From Azospirillum sp. TSH58 (GTDB lineage: Bacteria > Pseudomonadota > Alphaproteobacteria > Azospirillales > Azospirillaceae), in NCBI RefSeq assembly GCF_003119115.1, contig NZ_CP022364.1:2060001-2124000 (forward strand): a DNA stretch of 64,000 bases, given 5' to 3'. The position numbers were made by a program, and so were the translations under genes. Under the pieces are notes generated by a model. It searched no databases and was not told the DNA's origin. It was given only the letters and a program-made list of their open reading frames with translations. This document shows, in pieces, positions 45,652 through 54,426 of the stretch (position 1 is the stretch's first letter; every line of letters begins with the position of its first letter).

Positions 45652-45665
45652 TTGACACAAGTCAA
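45652..45665. promoter_or_regulatory. FNR/FixK-type box upstream of hemN
   Basis: TTGACACAAGTCAA fits TTGA-N6-TCAA with both half sites perfect. Its centre is 42 bases upstream of the hemN ATG. Confidence 0.7.
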
Positions 45666-45710
45666 GCGTTGGCGCGCCTGCCCGTCACACCCACCCTTCA
45701 GGCCCGCCCG

Positions 45711-46136
45711 TCAGGTGGCTGCGGCCAGCCTGTTCTCCAGATGCTCCAGCAGCAGGTTCAGGTTGCGGCGGTTCGCCTTGAAGCCGATGTCGAACAGGGC
45801 GCCGACCACCGGGACCGAGCCGCCGGCCCAATCCACGGCCATGTTGGTGACCATCCGGGCGATCAGGCTCTTCGGCAGGTCGAAGCGGGCGGCCTCCATG
45901 ATGATGTAGGCGGCCACCACGCTGGTCGCCGTGCTGCCGGCCACCGGGACCAGGGCGGCGATGCCGTCCAGCCCGAAGGGGATGCGCGTGCCGGGAATGC
46001 GCCAGCGCGTGTCCATCAGCCGGGTCAGCCGGCGCAGCCGTTCCAGCCGTTCCAGATCGATGGAGATGACCGGCGGCGCCGTGGCGACGCCCGAGAGGGT
46101 GGAGGCGGGCGCGGGACGCGTGCGGATGTCGCTCAT
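45711..46136 (-). CDS. DUF4112 protein
   Basis: 141 residues. LRRLTRLMDTRWRIPGTRIPFGLDGIAALVPVAG and the GGSVPVVGALFDIGFKANRRNL ending are the DUF4112 pattern. Two short hydrophobic segments suggest a membrane association. No function is known. Confidence 0.87.
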   Translation of the reverse strand: MSDIRTRPAPASTLSGVATAPPVISIDLERLERLRRLTRLMDTRWRIPGTRIPFGLDGIAALVPVAGSTATSVVAAYIIMEAARFDLPKSLIARMVTNMAVDWAGGSVPVVGALFDIGFKANRRNLNLLLEHLENRLAAAT

Positions 46137-46621
46137 GGGGCTTCACCGGAGCAGGAGAGCCGCCGTGGGGAGCCGCCGGCGGAGGGGGCCGTGGGCGGAG
46201 CCGGTCGGGCGTGTCGGGTTGAGCAACCCGCGGCTGTGCCCGGCGGTTCCCGGCCTATCTCCATCGGGTGTCCGGCACCACGGACGCGCTCACGGCCCAG
46301 GCGGGGCCGTCGTCATACGGATGATCGGGCGGACGCAGGGTCATCGTCCGAACGGACAAGGGGGGTTGACAATTGGATGCGGCGAATGGACGCGCGATCT
46401 GGCTTTGTCGGACGCTAAGTGGTTGTTGCGTCGGAAATTTTTCCTGAATCGGCGGGCGTTCGGACGGCCATATGCCGAAGGCATCTCTGGTCTGGGGGGT
46501 TCCTAAGCACAAGAATGGTGCGCGCAGGTCGATACTTAAGACCGAAAAGAACCGAACGGGCACCCGCTCCACAGGGTGATGGGCGGGGCACCAGTCATCG
46601 GAAAAAGCAGGGAGGATCGTC
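46137..46621. other. Intergenic region
   Basis: 485 bases between the DUF4112 gene and a small Cys-rich gene. A TTGACA occurs at about 46367 but without a good -10. No gene or RNA could be supported. Confidence 0.5.
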
Positions 46622-46867
46622 ATGACCACACTCTATTGCGCCTGCTGCGGACAGCCGTTCCGCCGCAACTCGCCGCGCGGCCCGGCGCCGCTCTACTGCT
46701 CGCGCGATTGCCGCCGCCAGATCGAGGTGCGCCGCCGCGTCTGGGCGTCGCTGCAAGCGGCGGAACGGCCGGCCGCCGCGCCGCTGGCGCCGCTGGCGCC
46801 GATGGTCCCGGCGGGTGCGGGCGCCTTCCATAGGGTGGAAACGGTGTGGGGGCGCGCCTCCGCCTGA
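46622..46867 (+). CDS. Small cysteine-rich zinc-finger-like protein
   Basis: 81 residues. Cysteines C6, C8, C9 (YCACCG) and C26, C30 (YCSRDCRR) suggest one zinc site of the kind found in ribbon or treble-clef domains, followed by a basic helix. The C-terminal half is Ala/Pro-rich. GGGAGG lies before the ATG. Function unknown. Confidence 0.68.
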   Translation: MTTLYCACCGQPFRRNSPRGPAPLYCSRDCRRQIEVRRRVWASLQAAERPAAAPLAPLAPMVPAGAGAFHRVETVWGRASA

Positions 46868-46973
46868 GTGGCGACGCTGCGGGCTCCACGCGCGGTCTGC
46901 GCATTTTTTGGCCGGTTTGGTTGCGGCCCCCTCTAAAACAGCAGGGCTGCCATACCATATAGGAGGACGCTAC

Positions 46974-47021
46974 ATGATGAGCGTCCCCCTGAACCGAGGG
47001 CTTTTCCGAACACGGCCATGA
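46974..47021 (+). CDS. 15-codon leader ORF coupled to the Tim44-like gene
   Basis: A perfect ribosome-binding site (AGGAGG, 46961-46966) stands 7 bases before ATG-ATG. The frame encodes only MMSVPLNRGLFRTRP and its TGA overlaps the ATG of the next gene (ATGA). That gene has no ribosome-binding site of its own, so the leader probably feeds ribosomes into it. Confidence 0.55.
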   Translation: MMSVPLNRGLFRTRP

Positions 47022-48112
47022 CCCAGAACACGCGATCCCCCCGCACCGTTACCCGCACTCCGGCCCGCGCCTTCGGCGCCGTCGCTCTGGCGCTGGCCGT
47101 GGCGCTGACCGCCGGCACCGCCGACGCCCGCGCGGGCAAGAGCAGCTCCGTGGGCAGCCGCGGCTCGCGCACCTACGAGGCGCCGGCCCAGACCAACACC
47201 GCGCCGCGCGCCGCCCCGATGGAGCGCTCGGCCGCCCCCGCCCAGACTCCGGGCGCCCAGCAGCCGGGCATGCAGCAGCCGGGCATGGCGTCCCCGGCGG
47301 CGGCGCAGCGCGGCGGCTTCTTCTCGCGCGGCGGCTTCATGCCGGCCCTGATGGGCGGCCTGATCGGCGCCGGCATCGCCGGCATGCTGTTCGGCGGCGG
47401 CTTCCTCGACGGGCTGGGCAGCTTCGCGGGCATCCTGGGCTTCATCCTCCAGATCCTGCTGGTCGTCTTCCTGGTCCGTCTGGCCATGCGCTTCTTCCGC
47501 AACCGTTCGGCGGGCGCGGCGCAGCCGGCGGGCATGGGCGCGCCCAAGACCGCCTATGCCGGTCCGAATCCGAACCCCAACGCCATGAACCGCGACGCGG
47601 CGGACGTGCGCTACAACCCGCTGAGTGGCGGCGCCCGCGGTGGCGCCGCGGCGGGGCCGGCCTCGGGTCCAGCGTCTTCCGGCCGTCCCGGCGTGCGCCG
47701 TGACGACCTGGGCATCGGCCCGGCCGACTACCAGGCGTTCGAGCAGACGCTGGTCGCGGTCCAGACCGCCTACGGCAGCGAGGACCTGACGGCCCTGCGC
47801 GCCGCCGTGACGCCGGAGATGGCCTCCTACTTCACCGAGGAGCTGGCGGCCAACCACAACCGCGGCGTGGTCAACCGCCTGTCCGACGTCCGTCTCCTCC
47901 AGGGCGATCTGGCCGAGGCGTGGCGCGAGGGCAACGCGGAATACGCCACCGTGGCGATGCGCTTCTCGCTGACCGACGTGACGGTGGACCGCGCCAGCAA
48001 CCGCGTGGTCGAGGGCGACGCGAACCGTCCGGTCGAAGCCACGGAAATCTGGACCTTCACCCGTCCGCGCGGCGGGCGCTGGGTCCTGTCGGCGATCCAA
48101 CAGGCCGGCTGA
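47018..48112 (+). CDS. Tim44-like domain protein
   Basis: 364 residues. Signal or anchor (ARAFGAVALALAVALTAGTADARA), a Gly/Gln/Pro-rich linker, a hydrophobic glycine-rich segment (about 106-155) and a C-terminal Tim44-like domain (about 235-364; DYQAFEQTLVAVQTAYGSED, VEATEIWTFTRPRGGRWVLS). Such bacterial proteins are membrane-bound with unknown function. Translation seems coupled to the leader ORF. Confidence 0.87.
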   Translation: MTQNTRSPRTVTRTPARAFGAVALALAVALTAGTADARAGKSSSVGSRGSRTYEAPAQTNTAPRAAPMERSAAPAQTPGAQQPGMQQPGMASPAAAQRGGFFSRGGFMPALMGGLIGAGIAGMLFGGGFLDGLGSFAGILGFILQILLVVFLVRLAMRFFRNRSAGAAQPAGMGAPKTAYAGPNPNPNAMNRDAADVRYNPLSGGARGGAAAGPASGPASSGRPGVRRDDLGIGPADYQAFEQTLVAVQTAYGSEDLTALRAAVTPEMASYFTEELAANHNRGVVNRLSDVRLLQGDLAEAWREGNAEYATVAMRFSLTDVTVDRASNRVVEGDANRPVEATEIWTFTRPRGGRWVLSAIQQAG

Positions 48113-48141
48113 CCACTCTCCACTCCTCAACCGGTCTTGCG

Positions 48142-48170
48142 GGGGGGCGTCCGAAAGGGCGCCCCCCTTC
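48142..48170 (+). terminator. Terminator after the Tim44-like gene
   Basis: GGGGGGCG pairs with CGCCCCCC across a 10-base loop; a short T stretch follows. Confidence 0.6.
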
Positions 48171-48207
48171 GCATTTCCGGACTCCCCTGGACAGGCGGGG
48201 CATGATA

Positions 48208-48222
48208 GAACATATAAGGAAC
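48208..48222. promoter_or_regulatory. LexA box upstream of imuA
   Basis: GAAC-ATATAAG-GAAC, the direct-repeat SOS box of alphaproteobacteria (GTTC-N7-GTTC on the other strand). It lies 26 bases before the imuA ATG. Confidence 0.8.
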
Positions 48223-48248
48223 AAATACCTGTCCAGCGGAAGCAAGTC

Positions 48249-49070
48249 ATGCCCGATCTTCCCTTGCCCGACTCCCGACGTGACGCGCCCCCGCCGGACC
48301 GGGCGGCCGTGCTGGCCGACCTGCGCGCCCGCATCCGGGGCCTGGAAGGGCTGGGCGGGGAGGGGGCGCGGGTGCTGCCCCTCGGCCTGCCGGACCTCGA
48401 CGGGGCCTTTCCGGCGGGCGGGCTGCCGCTCGGTTGCCTGCACGAGGTGGCGGGGGAGGAGCCGGGGGCCGGCACGGCCTTCGCCGCGCATCTGCTGGCC
48501 CGCCTCGCCAGCGCGGCAGCACCCGCGCTGTGGGTCGTGCGGGGGCGCGACCTGCACGCCGCCGGGCTGGCCGCCTATGGGCTGACGCCGGAGCGGTTGA
48601 TCGCCGTGCGCGCGACCCGCGACGCCGACGCCCTGTGGGCGATGGAGGAGGCTTTGCGCTGCAAGCGGCTGTCCGCCGTGCTGGGGGAGGTCGGGAGACT
48701 GGACCTGACGGCGAGTCGCCGGTTGCAACTGGCCGCCGAATCGTCGGGCGTAACGGGAATCCTGTTGCAGGATGCATCGCAGAATGCGAGCCGCCGCTCC
48801 GCGGCGAGCGCGGCGGTCACCCGCTGGCGGGTTGCGCCGGCCCCCAGCCGGACCGAGGAGCCGGGCGTCGGCGAGCCGCGCTGGCGTGCCGAGTTGGAAC
48901 GCTGCCGGGGCGGGCGTCCGGGGGTGTGGCTTCTGGAATGGCGTAACGGCGCCCTGGTCCCCGCGAAGGGGCCGGAGCGGGCCGTTCCGGCGCCCGCGTC
49001 CACGTCCACCCCGGTTCGGCGTCCGGCTCCGGCGGGCGGACACGGACCGTCCTGGGCCGAGGTGGCGTGA
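48249..49070 (+). CDS. imuA: SOS mutagenesis protein ImuA
   Basis: 273 residues. RecA-like accessory factor of the ImuA-ImuB-DnaE2 translesion mutasome. VLPLGLPDLDGAFPAGGLPLGCLHEV at the N-terminal third and the LWVVRGRDLHAAGLAAYGL stretch fit the family. The tail (from about 195) is Pro/Ala-rich. LexA box directly upstream. It is unusually separated from imuB-dnaE2. Confidence 0.9.
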   Translation: MPDLPLPDSRRDAPPPDRAAVLADLRARIRGLEGLGGEGARVLPLGLPDLDGAFPAGGLPLGCLHEVAGEEPGAGTAFAAHLLARLASAAAPALWVVRGRDLHAAGLAAYGLTPERLIAVRATRDADALWAMEEALRCKRLSAVLGEVGRLDLTASRRLQLAAESSGVTGILLQDASQNASRRSAASAAVTRWRVAPAPSRTEEPGVGEPRWRAELERCRGGRPGVWLLEWRNGALVPAKGPERAVPAPASTSTPVRRPAPAGGHGPSWAEVA

Positions 49071-49155
49071 TGCGGACGGAAGGACGGGCGGTTATGTCGC
49101 TTGCACGACGGTCACTTGAGTGTCGCTTCCGCGACAGCCGCCTGTCGGCTTCCGG

Positions 49156-49326
49156 TCAGTAGTTGGTGGCCCAGTCGGGCAGGGGATGCGCGGTCTCGCC
49201 ATCCGGATCGGCGTCGGGCGGAAAGGGCGCGTCGTCCGCGTAGAGCGGCAGTTGCCGGGCGAATTCCGCCGATTCCTGGGCCCGGCGTTGCTCCAGCAAG
49301 CGGGCGGCCAAATGAGCGGGCAGCAT
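49156..49326 (-). CDS. Small hypothetical protein (56 residues)
   Basis: MLPAHLAARLLEQRRAQESA, then an acidic Pro-rich end. The ribosome-binding site AAGGAGG is perfect at 7-8 bases. It is convergent with imuA. Upstream lies a CRP-like palindrome. Confidence 0.6.
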   Translation of the reverse strand: MLPAHLAARLLEQRRAQESAEFARQLPLYADDAPFPPDADPDGETAHPLPDWATNY

Positions 49327-49438
49327 GGCAAGCCTCCTTCTGAGCGTCGGGAGAGCCTGGGGAGCGGTCCTGTCGGCCGCCCTCGGCCCAACCCGTCCTG
49401 TGTGTCTGGACGCTATCATGCAAGGTCCAGGCCTCTAA

Positions 49439-49452
49439 GTGATGCAGATCAC
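49439..49452. promoter_or_regulatory. CRP-like palindrome
   Basis: GTGA-TGCAGA-TCAC, perfect half sites with N6, between the 56-residue gene and the DTW gene. Confidence 0.45.
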
Positions 49453-49474
49453 GCGTTATGCAAACTTTAATGCG

Positions 49475-49528
49475 CCCGGTTTCTTTTTCAGGCCCCGTTT
49501 CTTTTTTGAGGCCCGTTCCTTTTTTCGG
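49475..49528. repeat. Imperfect 17-19-base tandem repeat, three copies
   Basis: Three units of the form CCC(C)GTTTCTTTTTT.AGG upstream of the DTW gene. T-rich, unusual for this GC-rich sequence. Confidence 0.65.
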
Positions 49529-49592
49529 ATGGGAAGCCCATAGTCCCCGCCTCCCGCTTTTCCCGCGAATGTTCCTTCTGTCGAGACCGACC

Positions 49593-50318
49593 ATGCACGC
49601 CGAATCCTGCCCCACCTGCCTAAAACCTGTGCACTTGTGCGTCTGCGAGGCGGTGGAGCCGATCGACAACGCCGTCTTCCTGCTCATCCTCCAGCACCCG
49701 CAGGAAAAGCGCGAGACGCTGGGCACCGCGCAGATCGCCCATCTCCAGTTCCGGAACTCCGCGCTGAAGGTGGGGCTGAGCTGGTCGAACCTGAAGCGCA
49801 TCCTGGGGCGCGAGGTCGATTACAAGCGCTGGGGCGTGCTCTATCTCGGCCCGGTCAAGCAGGGCGCCGCCCCCTTGCCGGAGGTGTCCGTGGTGGACAA
49901 GGGCGGCGTCCCGCAGAAGGACAGCGAGCTGGTCCTGGGCGACCTGGAAGGCGTCATCGTCCTGGACGGCACCTGGAGCCAAGCCAAGACGCTGTGGTGG
50001 CGCAACCCGTGGCTCCTGAAGTGCCGCCGCATCGTGCTGAACCCGCAGTTCCGCTCCCTCTACGGGCAGGCCCGCAAAGAGCCGCGGCGCGACAGCGTGT
50101 CGACCCTGGAGGCCGCCGCCTTCCTGCTGTCGCGGCTGGAGGCCGAGCCGGCGGTCCTCGACCGCGCGCTGAAGCCCTTCGCGCTGCTGCTGAAGAAGCT
50201 GCGCGCCCCGCGCCCGCGTCCCGTTCTGCCGCCCCGCGCGGAGGCTGAGGAACCGGCTGGGGAGCCGGCTGTGGAGCCCGCTCCGGAGACGGCCCCGGAT
50301 CAGGACGGGAGCAAATAA
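49593..50318 (+). CDS. DTW-domain protein (tRNA aminocarboxypropyltransferase family)
   Basis: 241 residues. Cys-rich start (CPTCLKPVHLCVC) and the DTW signature in VLDGTWSQAKTLWWRNPWLL. DTW enzymes attach an aminocarboxypropyl group to uridine in tRNA using S-adenosylmethionine. The last 35 residues are an acidic Pro-rich tail. The ATG at 49593 precedes the conserved Cys motif; an upstream ATG at 49569 is possible. Confidence 0.88.
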   Translation: MHAESCPTCLKPVHLCVCEAVEPIDNAVFLLILQHPQEKRETLGTAQIAHLQFRNSALKVGLSWSNLKRILGREVDYKRWGVLYLGPVKQGAAPLPEVSVVDKGGVPQKDSELVLGDLEGVIVLDGTWSQAKTLWWRNPWLLKCRRIVLNPQFRSLYGQARKEPRRDSVSTLEAAAFLLSRLEAEPAVLDRALKPFALLLKKLRAPRPRPVLPPRAEAEEPAGEPAVEPAPETAPDQDGSK

Positions 50319-50447
50319 TCCGCGTCTCTTCCGGGATCGCCCTTTCCGGGTAAGCCCCCCTCGACCGGGGCGGCCGTGGCAACCAACGCGCTGTTTCGCT
50401 GTTGGGGATTGCATCGGCCGCTCGGGCCTCAACCAAGGGAGCGATCC

Positions 50448-50525
50448 ATGAAGGGCGTTTTGCTGTGGCTTGTCGGGATTCCCATTCCGATCATTCTTCT
50501 GCTGTATCTGTTCAACGTCCTCTGA
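50448..50525 (+). CDS. 25-residue membrane protein
   Basis: A single hydrophobic helix (MKGVLLWLVGIPIPIILLLY then LFNVL). AAGGGAG precedes the ATG. Very short proteins of this form (LLWLxGIPIPIILL) recur in proteobacteria; function unknown. Confidence 0.65.
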   Translation: MKGVLLWLVGIPIPIILLLYLFNVL

Positions 50526-50614
50526 TCGGGCCTCCGATCGGCTTGACGGCACGGACCGGCGGCGCCACATGCGAACCGCGCCGCCCTCCGCGCGCACGGT
50601 AAGAGACGAGGACC

Positions 50615-51193
50615 ATGGCCCGCGATTTCGTTCCCTTCGGACTGACCGTCTGCGGCATCGAGGAGCTGAACGGCTTCTGCGAGGCCGGCGTGACCCACGT
50701 CCTGTCGATCCTCGACCCCGGGCATCCGGAGCCGACCGCCTTCGGTTCCTACGGCGAGCACAAGCGGCTGGAGCTGCGCTTCCACGACATCATCGACCCC
50801 TACATGGGCCAGTCCCTGCCGCAGCGCGCGGACGTGGAGCGCATCCTGGCCTTCGGGCGCGACCTGATGACCGAGCCGACCGGGGTGGGTGGGCTGCTGG
50901 TCCATTGCCACGCCGGCATCTCGCGCTCGACCGCCGCCCTGACCATGATCCTGGCCCAGGCCAGCCCCGACCGCCCCGCCGCCGAGGCGATGGCCGCCGT
51001 GGTCGGCATCCGCCACAAGGCGTGGCCCAACCTGCGCATGATCGAGTTCGCCGACGAGATCCTGGAGCGCCGCGGCGAGCTGGTCGCCGCCGTCCGCGAC
51101 CGTCACCGGAGCTATGGCCGGGAGCGTCCCGATCTGGTCCAGTTCATGATCGACAACGGCCGGGTGCGCGAGGTCGCGGACCTGATCGACTGA
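50615..51193 (+). CDS. Tyrosine/dual-specificity phosphatase family protein
   Basis: 192 residues. Active-site loop HCHAGISRS with Cys98 and Arg104 (CX5R). The N-terminal half (VLSILDPGHPEP, RFHDIIDPYMG) fits a cysteine-based phosphatase with an Asp general acid. It is convergent with dnaE2. Confidence 0.9.
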   Translation: MARDFVPFGLTVCGIEELNGFCEAGVTHVLSILDPGHPEPTAFGSYGEHKRLELRFHDIIDPYMGQSLPQRADVERILAFGRDLMTEPTGVGGLLVHCHAGISRSTAALTMILAQASPDRPAAEAMAAVVGIRHKAWPNLRMIEFADEILERRGELVAAVRDRHRSYGRERPDLVQFMIDNGRVREVADLID

Positions 51194-51215
51194 TCTTTTC
51201 GCCTCCAACCGCATT

Positions 51216-54200
51216 TCAACGGAAGTTCCGGCCCTCCGGGAAGACCGCGGCGGCGGAGCGGTTGGGGAGCGCGTCGGGGTCGGTCAGGTCGCGCAGCCGG
51301 TGCGTCAGGTCGGCCAGCCGCTCGACGCGCAGGTGGATGACCTCGCCGCCTTCCTCGTTGGGCTTGCCGCTGCGCTCCACCCGTCCGGTGGCGGCGATCA
51401 GACGGGCGCCGAGGATCGTCTTGCGGAATTGCTCGAACACGTCCGGCATGATGACGAGGTTGGCGATGCCGGTCTCGTCCTCCAGCGTGATGAAGACCAC
51501 GCCCTCGGCGCTGCCCGGCCGCTGCCGGACCAGCGCCAGCCCCGCCACGGTCAGCCGTGTCCCGGCCCGCAACTTTCCCAATCGTTCGGCCGGAGCCACC
51601 CCGGCGAAGCCGTCGCGCAGCAGCGCCATGGGGTGCGCCTTCAGCGACAGGCACAGGCTGCCGTAGTCCATCACCACATGCTCGCCCAGCGCCATGGTGG
51701 GGAGGAGAGCCTGCGGCTCGTCCTGGGCGGAGTCGGCGAGGCCGGCGAACAGCGGCAGCGGCTGCGCTCCCAGCGCCTTCACCGCCCACAGCGCGGCCCG
51801 CCGGTCCATACCGACGGAGCGGAAGGCGTCGGCCTTGGCCAGCCGCTCCAGCCCGGCGACCGGCATCCGCGCGCGGCGCCACAGGTCGTAGGGATCGCGG
51901 TAGCCCGCCCCGCGGCACAGCACGAGCCGGTGCGCGTCGTCCTCGTCCATCCCGCGGACCAGCCGCAGGCCGAGGCGCAGGGCGTAGCGGATGTTTCCAG
52001 TGCTCCCTCTCCCCGGGGGGGAGAGGGTATGCGGTCCCGTTTTGGAAAGCGGTTCCAGCGTGCAGTCCCAATCGGAGGTGTTCACGTCCGGGGGCAGCAC
52101 GGTCACCCCGTGCTCGCGGGCGTCGCGGACGATCTGGGCGGGGGCGTAGAAGCCCATGGGCTGGCTGTTCAGCAGGGCCGCGGCGAAGACGTCGGGATGG
52201 TGGCACTTCATCCAGGCCGACACATAGGCCAGCAGGGCGAAGCTCGCCGCGTGGCTTTCGGGGAAACCGTACTCGCCGAACCCCTCGATCTGCTGGAAGC
52301 AGCGCTCGGCGAAGGCGCGGTCGTAGCCTTTGCCGACCATGCCCTCGATGAACCGGTCACGGAAGAGCTGGACCTCTCCGGTCTTGCGGAAAGTCGCCAT
52401 GGCGCGGCGCAGCCGGTCGGCGTCCTCCGCGCTGAAGCCGGCGCCGACGATGGCGATCTGCATCGCCTGCTCCTGGAACAGCGGCACGCCCAGCGTCCTT
52501 TTCAGCACCGTTTCCAGATCCTTTGAGGGGTAGGTCACGACCTCCTCGCCGCTGCGGCGGCGCAGGTAGGGATGGACCATGTCGCCCTGGATCGGGCCGG
52601 GGCGGACGATGGCGACCTCAATCACCAGATCGTAGAAGGTCTTGGGGCGCAGACGGGGCAGCATGGACATCTGCGCCCGGCTCTCCACCTGGAAGACGCC
52701 CAGGCTGTCGGCCCGGCACAACATGTCGTAGGTGGCCGGGTCCCCCTGCGGCACGGTCGCCAGCGTCAGGGGAAGCGTGTAGTGCCGCTTCAGCAGGTCG
52801 AAGCCGCGGTGCAGGCAGGTCAGCATCCCCAGCGCCAGCACGTCCACCTTCAGGATGCCCAGCGCGTCGATGTCGTCCTTGTCCCACTCGATGGTCGTGC
52901 GGTCCTTCATGGCGGCGTTGGCGATGGGGCACAGGTCGCTCAGGGGGCCGCGGGTGATGACGAAGCCGCCGACATGCTGCGACAGGTGGCGGGGAAAGCC
53001 GATCAGCTCCTGCGCCAGATCCAGCGTCTGGCGGAGCCGCGGGTCGTCGGGGTCGAAGCCGTATTGCCGGGCGCGCTCCTCGTCCACGCCGTGGCGGCTC
53101 CACCCCCAGACGGAGCCGGACAGCCGCGCCACCAGATCGGCGGACAGGCCCATGGCCTTGCCGACCTCGCGGATGGCCCCGCGGGCGCGGTAGCGGATGA
53201 CGGTGGCGGTCAGCCCGGCCCGCTCGCGCCCGTATTTCCGATAGATGTACTGGATGACCTCCTCGCGCCGCTCATGCTCGAAATCCACGTCGATGTCCGG
53301 CGGCTCGTTGCGGGCCGAGGAGATGAAGCGTTCGAACAGCAACGTGGTGGTGGCGGGATCGACCGACGTGATGCCCAGGCAATAGCAGACCGCCGAATTG
53401 GCTGCCGAGCCGCGCCCCTGGCAGAGGATCTCCTGCGAGCGGGCGTGGCGCACGATGTCGTGCACCGTCAGGAAATAGGGCGCGTAACCGAGTTGCCCGA
53501 TCAGCGCCAGTTCGCGGTGCAGGGTCTGGGCCACCGTCTCCGGCACGCCGTCCGGGTAGCGCCGGACCGCCCCGGCCCAGGTCAGATTGGTCAGCGTCTC
53601 CTGCGGGCTGCGCCCGTCCTCGGCCACCTCGTCCGGGTATTCGTAGCGCAGCTCCTCCAGCGAGAAGCGGCAGGCGGCGGCGATCTCCACCGTGCGGGCG
53701 ACCGCGTCGGGGTGACGATGGAACAGGCGGGCCATCTCCACCCCGGCCTTCAAATGCCGCTCGGCGTTGGCGGACAGGCGCCAGCCCGCCTCGTCGATGG
53801 TCGTGCCGCTGCGGATGCAGGTCATCACATCGGCCAGCGGGCGGCGGGCGGGGGTGTGGTAGAGCACGTCGTTGGTCGCCACCAGCGGCACCCGCTCCGC
53901 CTCGGCCAGCCCGGCCAGCCAGGACAGCCGCCGCTGGTCGTCGCCGCGGTAGCGGTGGCTGGCGGCGAGGTGCAGGCGGTTCCCCAGATCGTTGCGCCAG
54001 CCGCGCAGCGCGTGGATGAAGGCGGGATCGCGGTCGTCCGGCGGCACCAGCAGGAACAGCATCCCCTCCGCATGGTCGAGCACGTCGGCGCGGGCGATGA
54101 AGCAGGCCCCCTTGGGCGCCCGCCGCTTGCCCAGCGTCAGCAGCCGCGACAGCCGCGCGTAGGCCGCCCGGTCGGTGGGGTAGGCGAGCAGGCTGTCCGC

Positions 54201-54416
54201 GTCGGTCAGGTCGAGCCGGCAGCCGACGATCAGGCGCAGCCCGTGCTTGCGGGCGGCAGCGTGCGCCTGCACCACCCCGGCCAGCGAGTTGCGGTCGGTC
54301 ACCGCCACGGCGGCGTGGCCGAGGCCGGCGGCGGTCAGCGCCAGCTCGTCCGGGTGGGACGCGCCCTCCAGGAAGGTGAAGCTGGTCGAGACCTGGAGTT
54401 CGGCGTAGGGGGTCAT
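51216..54416 (-). CDS. dnaE2: Error-prone DNA polymerase DnaE2
   Basis: 1066 residues, the usual length. Alpha-subunit type polymerase of the ImuAB-DnaE2 mutasome. N-terminal PHP domain (YAELQVSTSFTFLEGASHPD, VTDRNSLAGVVQAH), polymerase palm with PDIDVDFEHERREEVIQYIY, and a C-terminal OB-fold. A palindromic repeat (52005-52027) inserts about 20 residues near position 790-812 (LSKTGPHTLSPPGRGSTG). It follows imuB by 10 bases. Confidence 0.96.
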   Translation of the reverse strand: MTPYAELQVSTSFTFLEGASHPDELALTAAGLGHAAVAVTDRNSLAGVVQAHAAARKHGLRLIVGCRLDLTDADSLLAYPTDRAAYARLSRLLTLGKRRAPKGACFIARADVLDHAEGMLFLLVPPDDRDPAFIHALRGWRNDLGNRLHLAASHRYRGDDQRRLSWLAGLAEAERVPLVATNDVLYHTPARRPLADVMTCIRSGTTIDEAGWRLSANAERHLKAGVEMARLFHRHPDAVARTVEIAAACRFSLEELRYEYPDEVAEDGRSPQETLTNLTWAGAVRRYPDGVPETVAQTLHRELALIGQLGYAPYFLTVHDIVRHARSQEILCQGRGSAANSAVCYCLGITSVDPATTTLLFERFISSARNEPPDIDVDFEHERREEVIQYIYRKYGRERAGLTATVIRYRARGAIREVGKAMGLSADLVARLSGSVWGWSRHGVDEERARQYGFDPDDPRLRQTLDLAQELIGFPRHLSQHVGGFVITRGPLSDLCPIANAAMKDRTTIEWDKDDIDALGILKVDVLALGMLTCLHRGFDLLKRHYTLPLTLATVPQGDPATYDMLCRADSLGVFQVESRAQMSMLPRLRPKTFYDLVIEVAIVRPGPIQGDMVHPYLRRRSGEEVVTYPSKDLETVLKRTLGVPLFQEQAMQIAIVGAGFSAEDADRLRRAMATFRKTGEVQLFRDRFIEGMVGKGYDRAFAERCFQQIEGFGEYGFPESHAASFALLAYVSAWMKCHHPDVFAAALLNSQPMGFYAPAQIVRDAREHGVTVLPPDVNTSDWDCTLEPLSKTGPHTLSPPGRGSTGNIRYALRLGLRLVRGMDEDDAHRLVLCRGAGYRDPYDLWRRARMPVAGLERLAKADAFRSVGMDRRAALWAVKALGAQPLPLFAGLADSAQDEPQALLPTMALGEHVVMDYGSLCLSLKAHPMALLRDGFAGVAPAERLGKLRAGTRLTVAGLALVRQRPGSAEGVVFITLEDETGIANLVIMPDVFEQFRKTILGARLIAATGRVERSGKPNEEGGEVIHLRVERLADLTHRLRDLTDPDALPNRSAAAVFPEGRNFR
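52005..52027. repeat. Palindromic repeat, family B, inside dnaE2
   Basis: CCCTCTCCCC-GGG-GGGGAGAGGG, a half copy of the 40798-40912 element, read through in frame. Confidence 0.7.
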
Positions 54417-54426
54417 GGCGGTCCGG

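Noticed and set aside
45617..45658. GTG start for hemN 14 codons upstream
   Set aside because: It lies inside the FNR-type box, so it would not be on the message.
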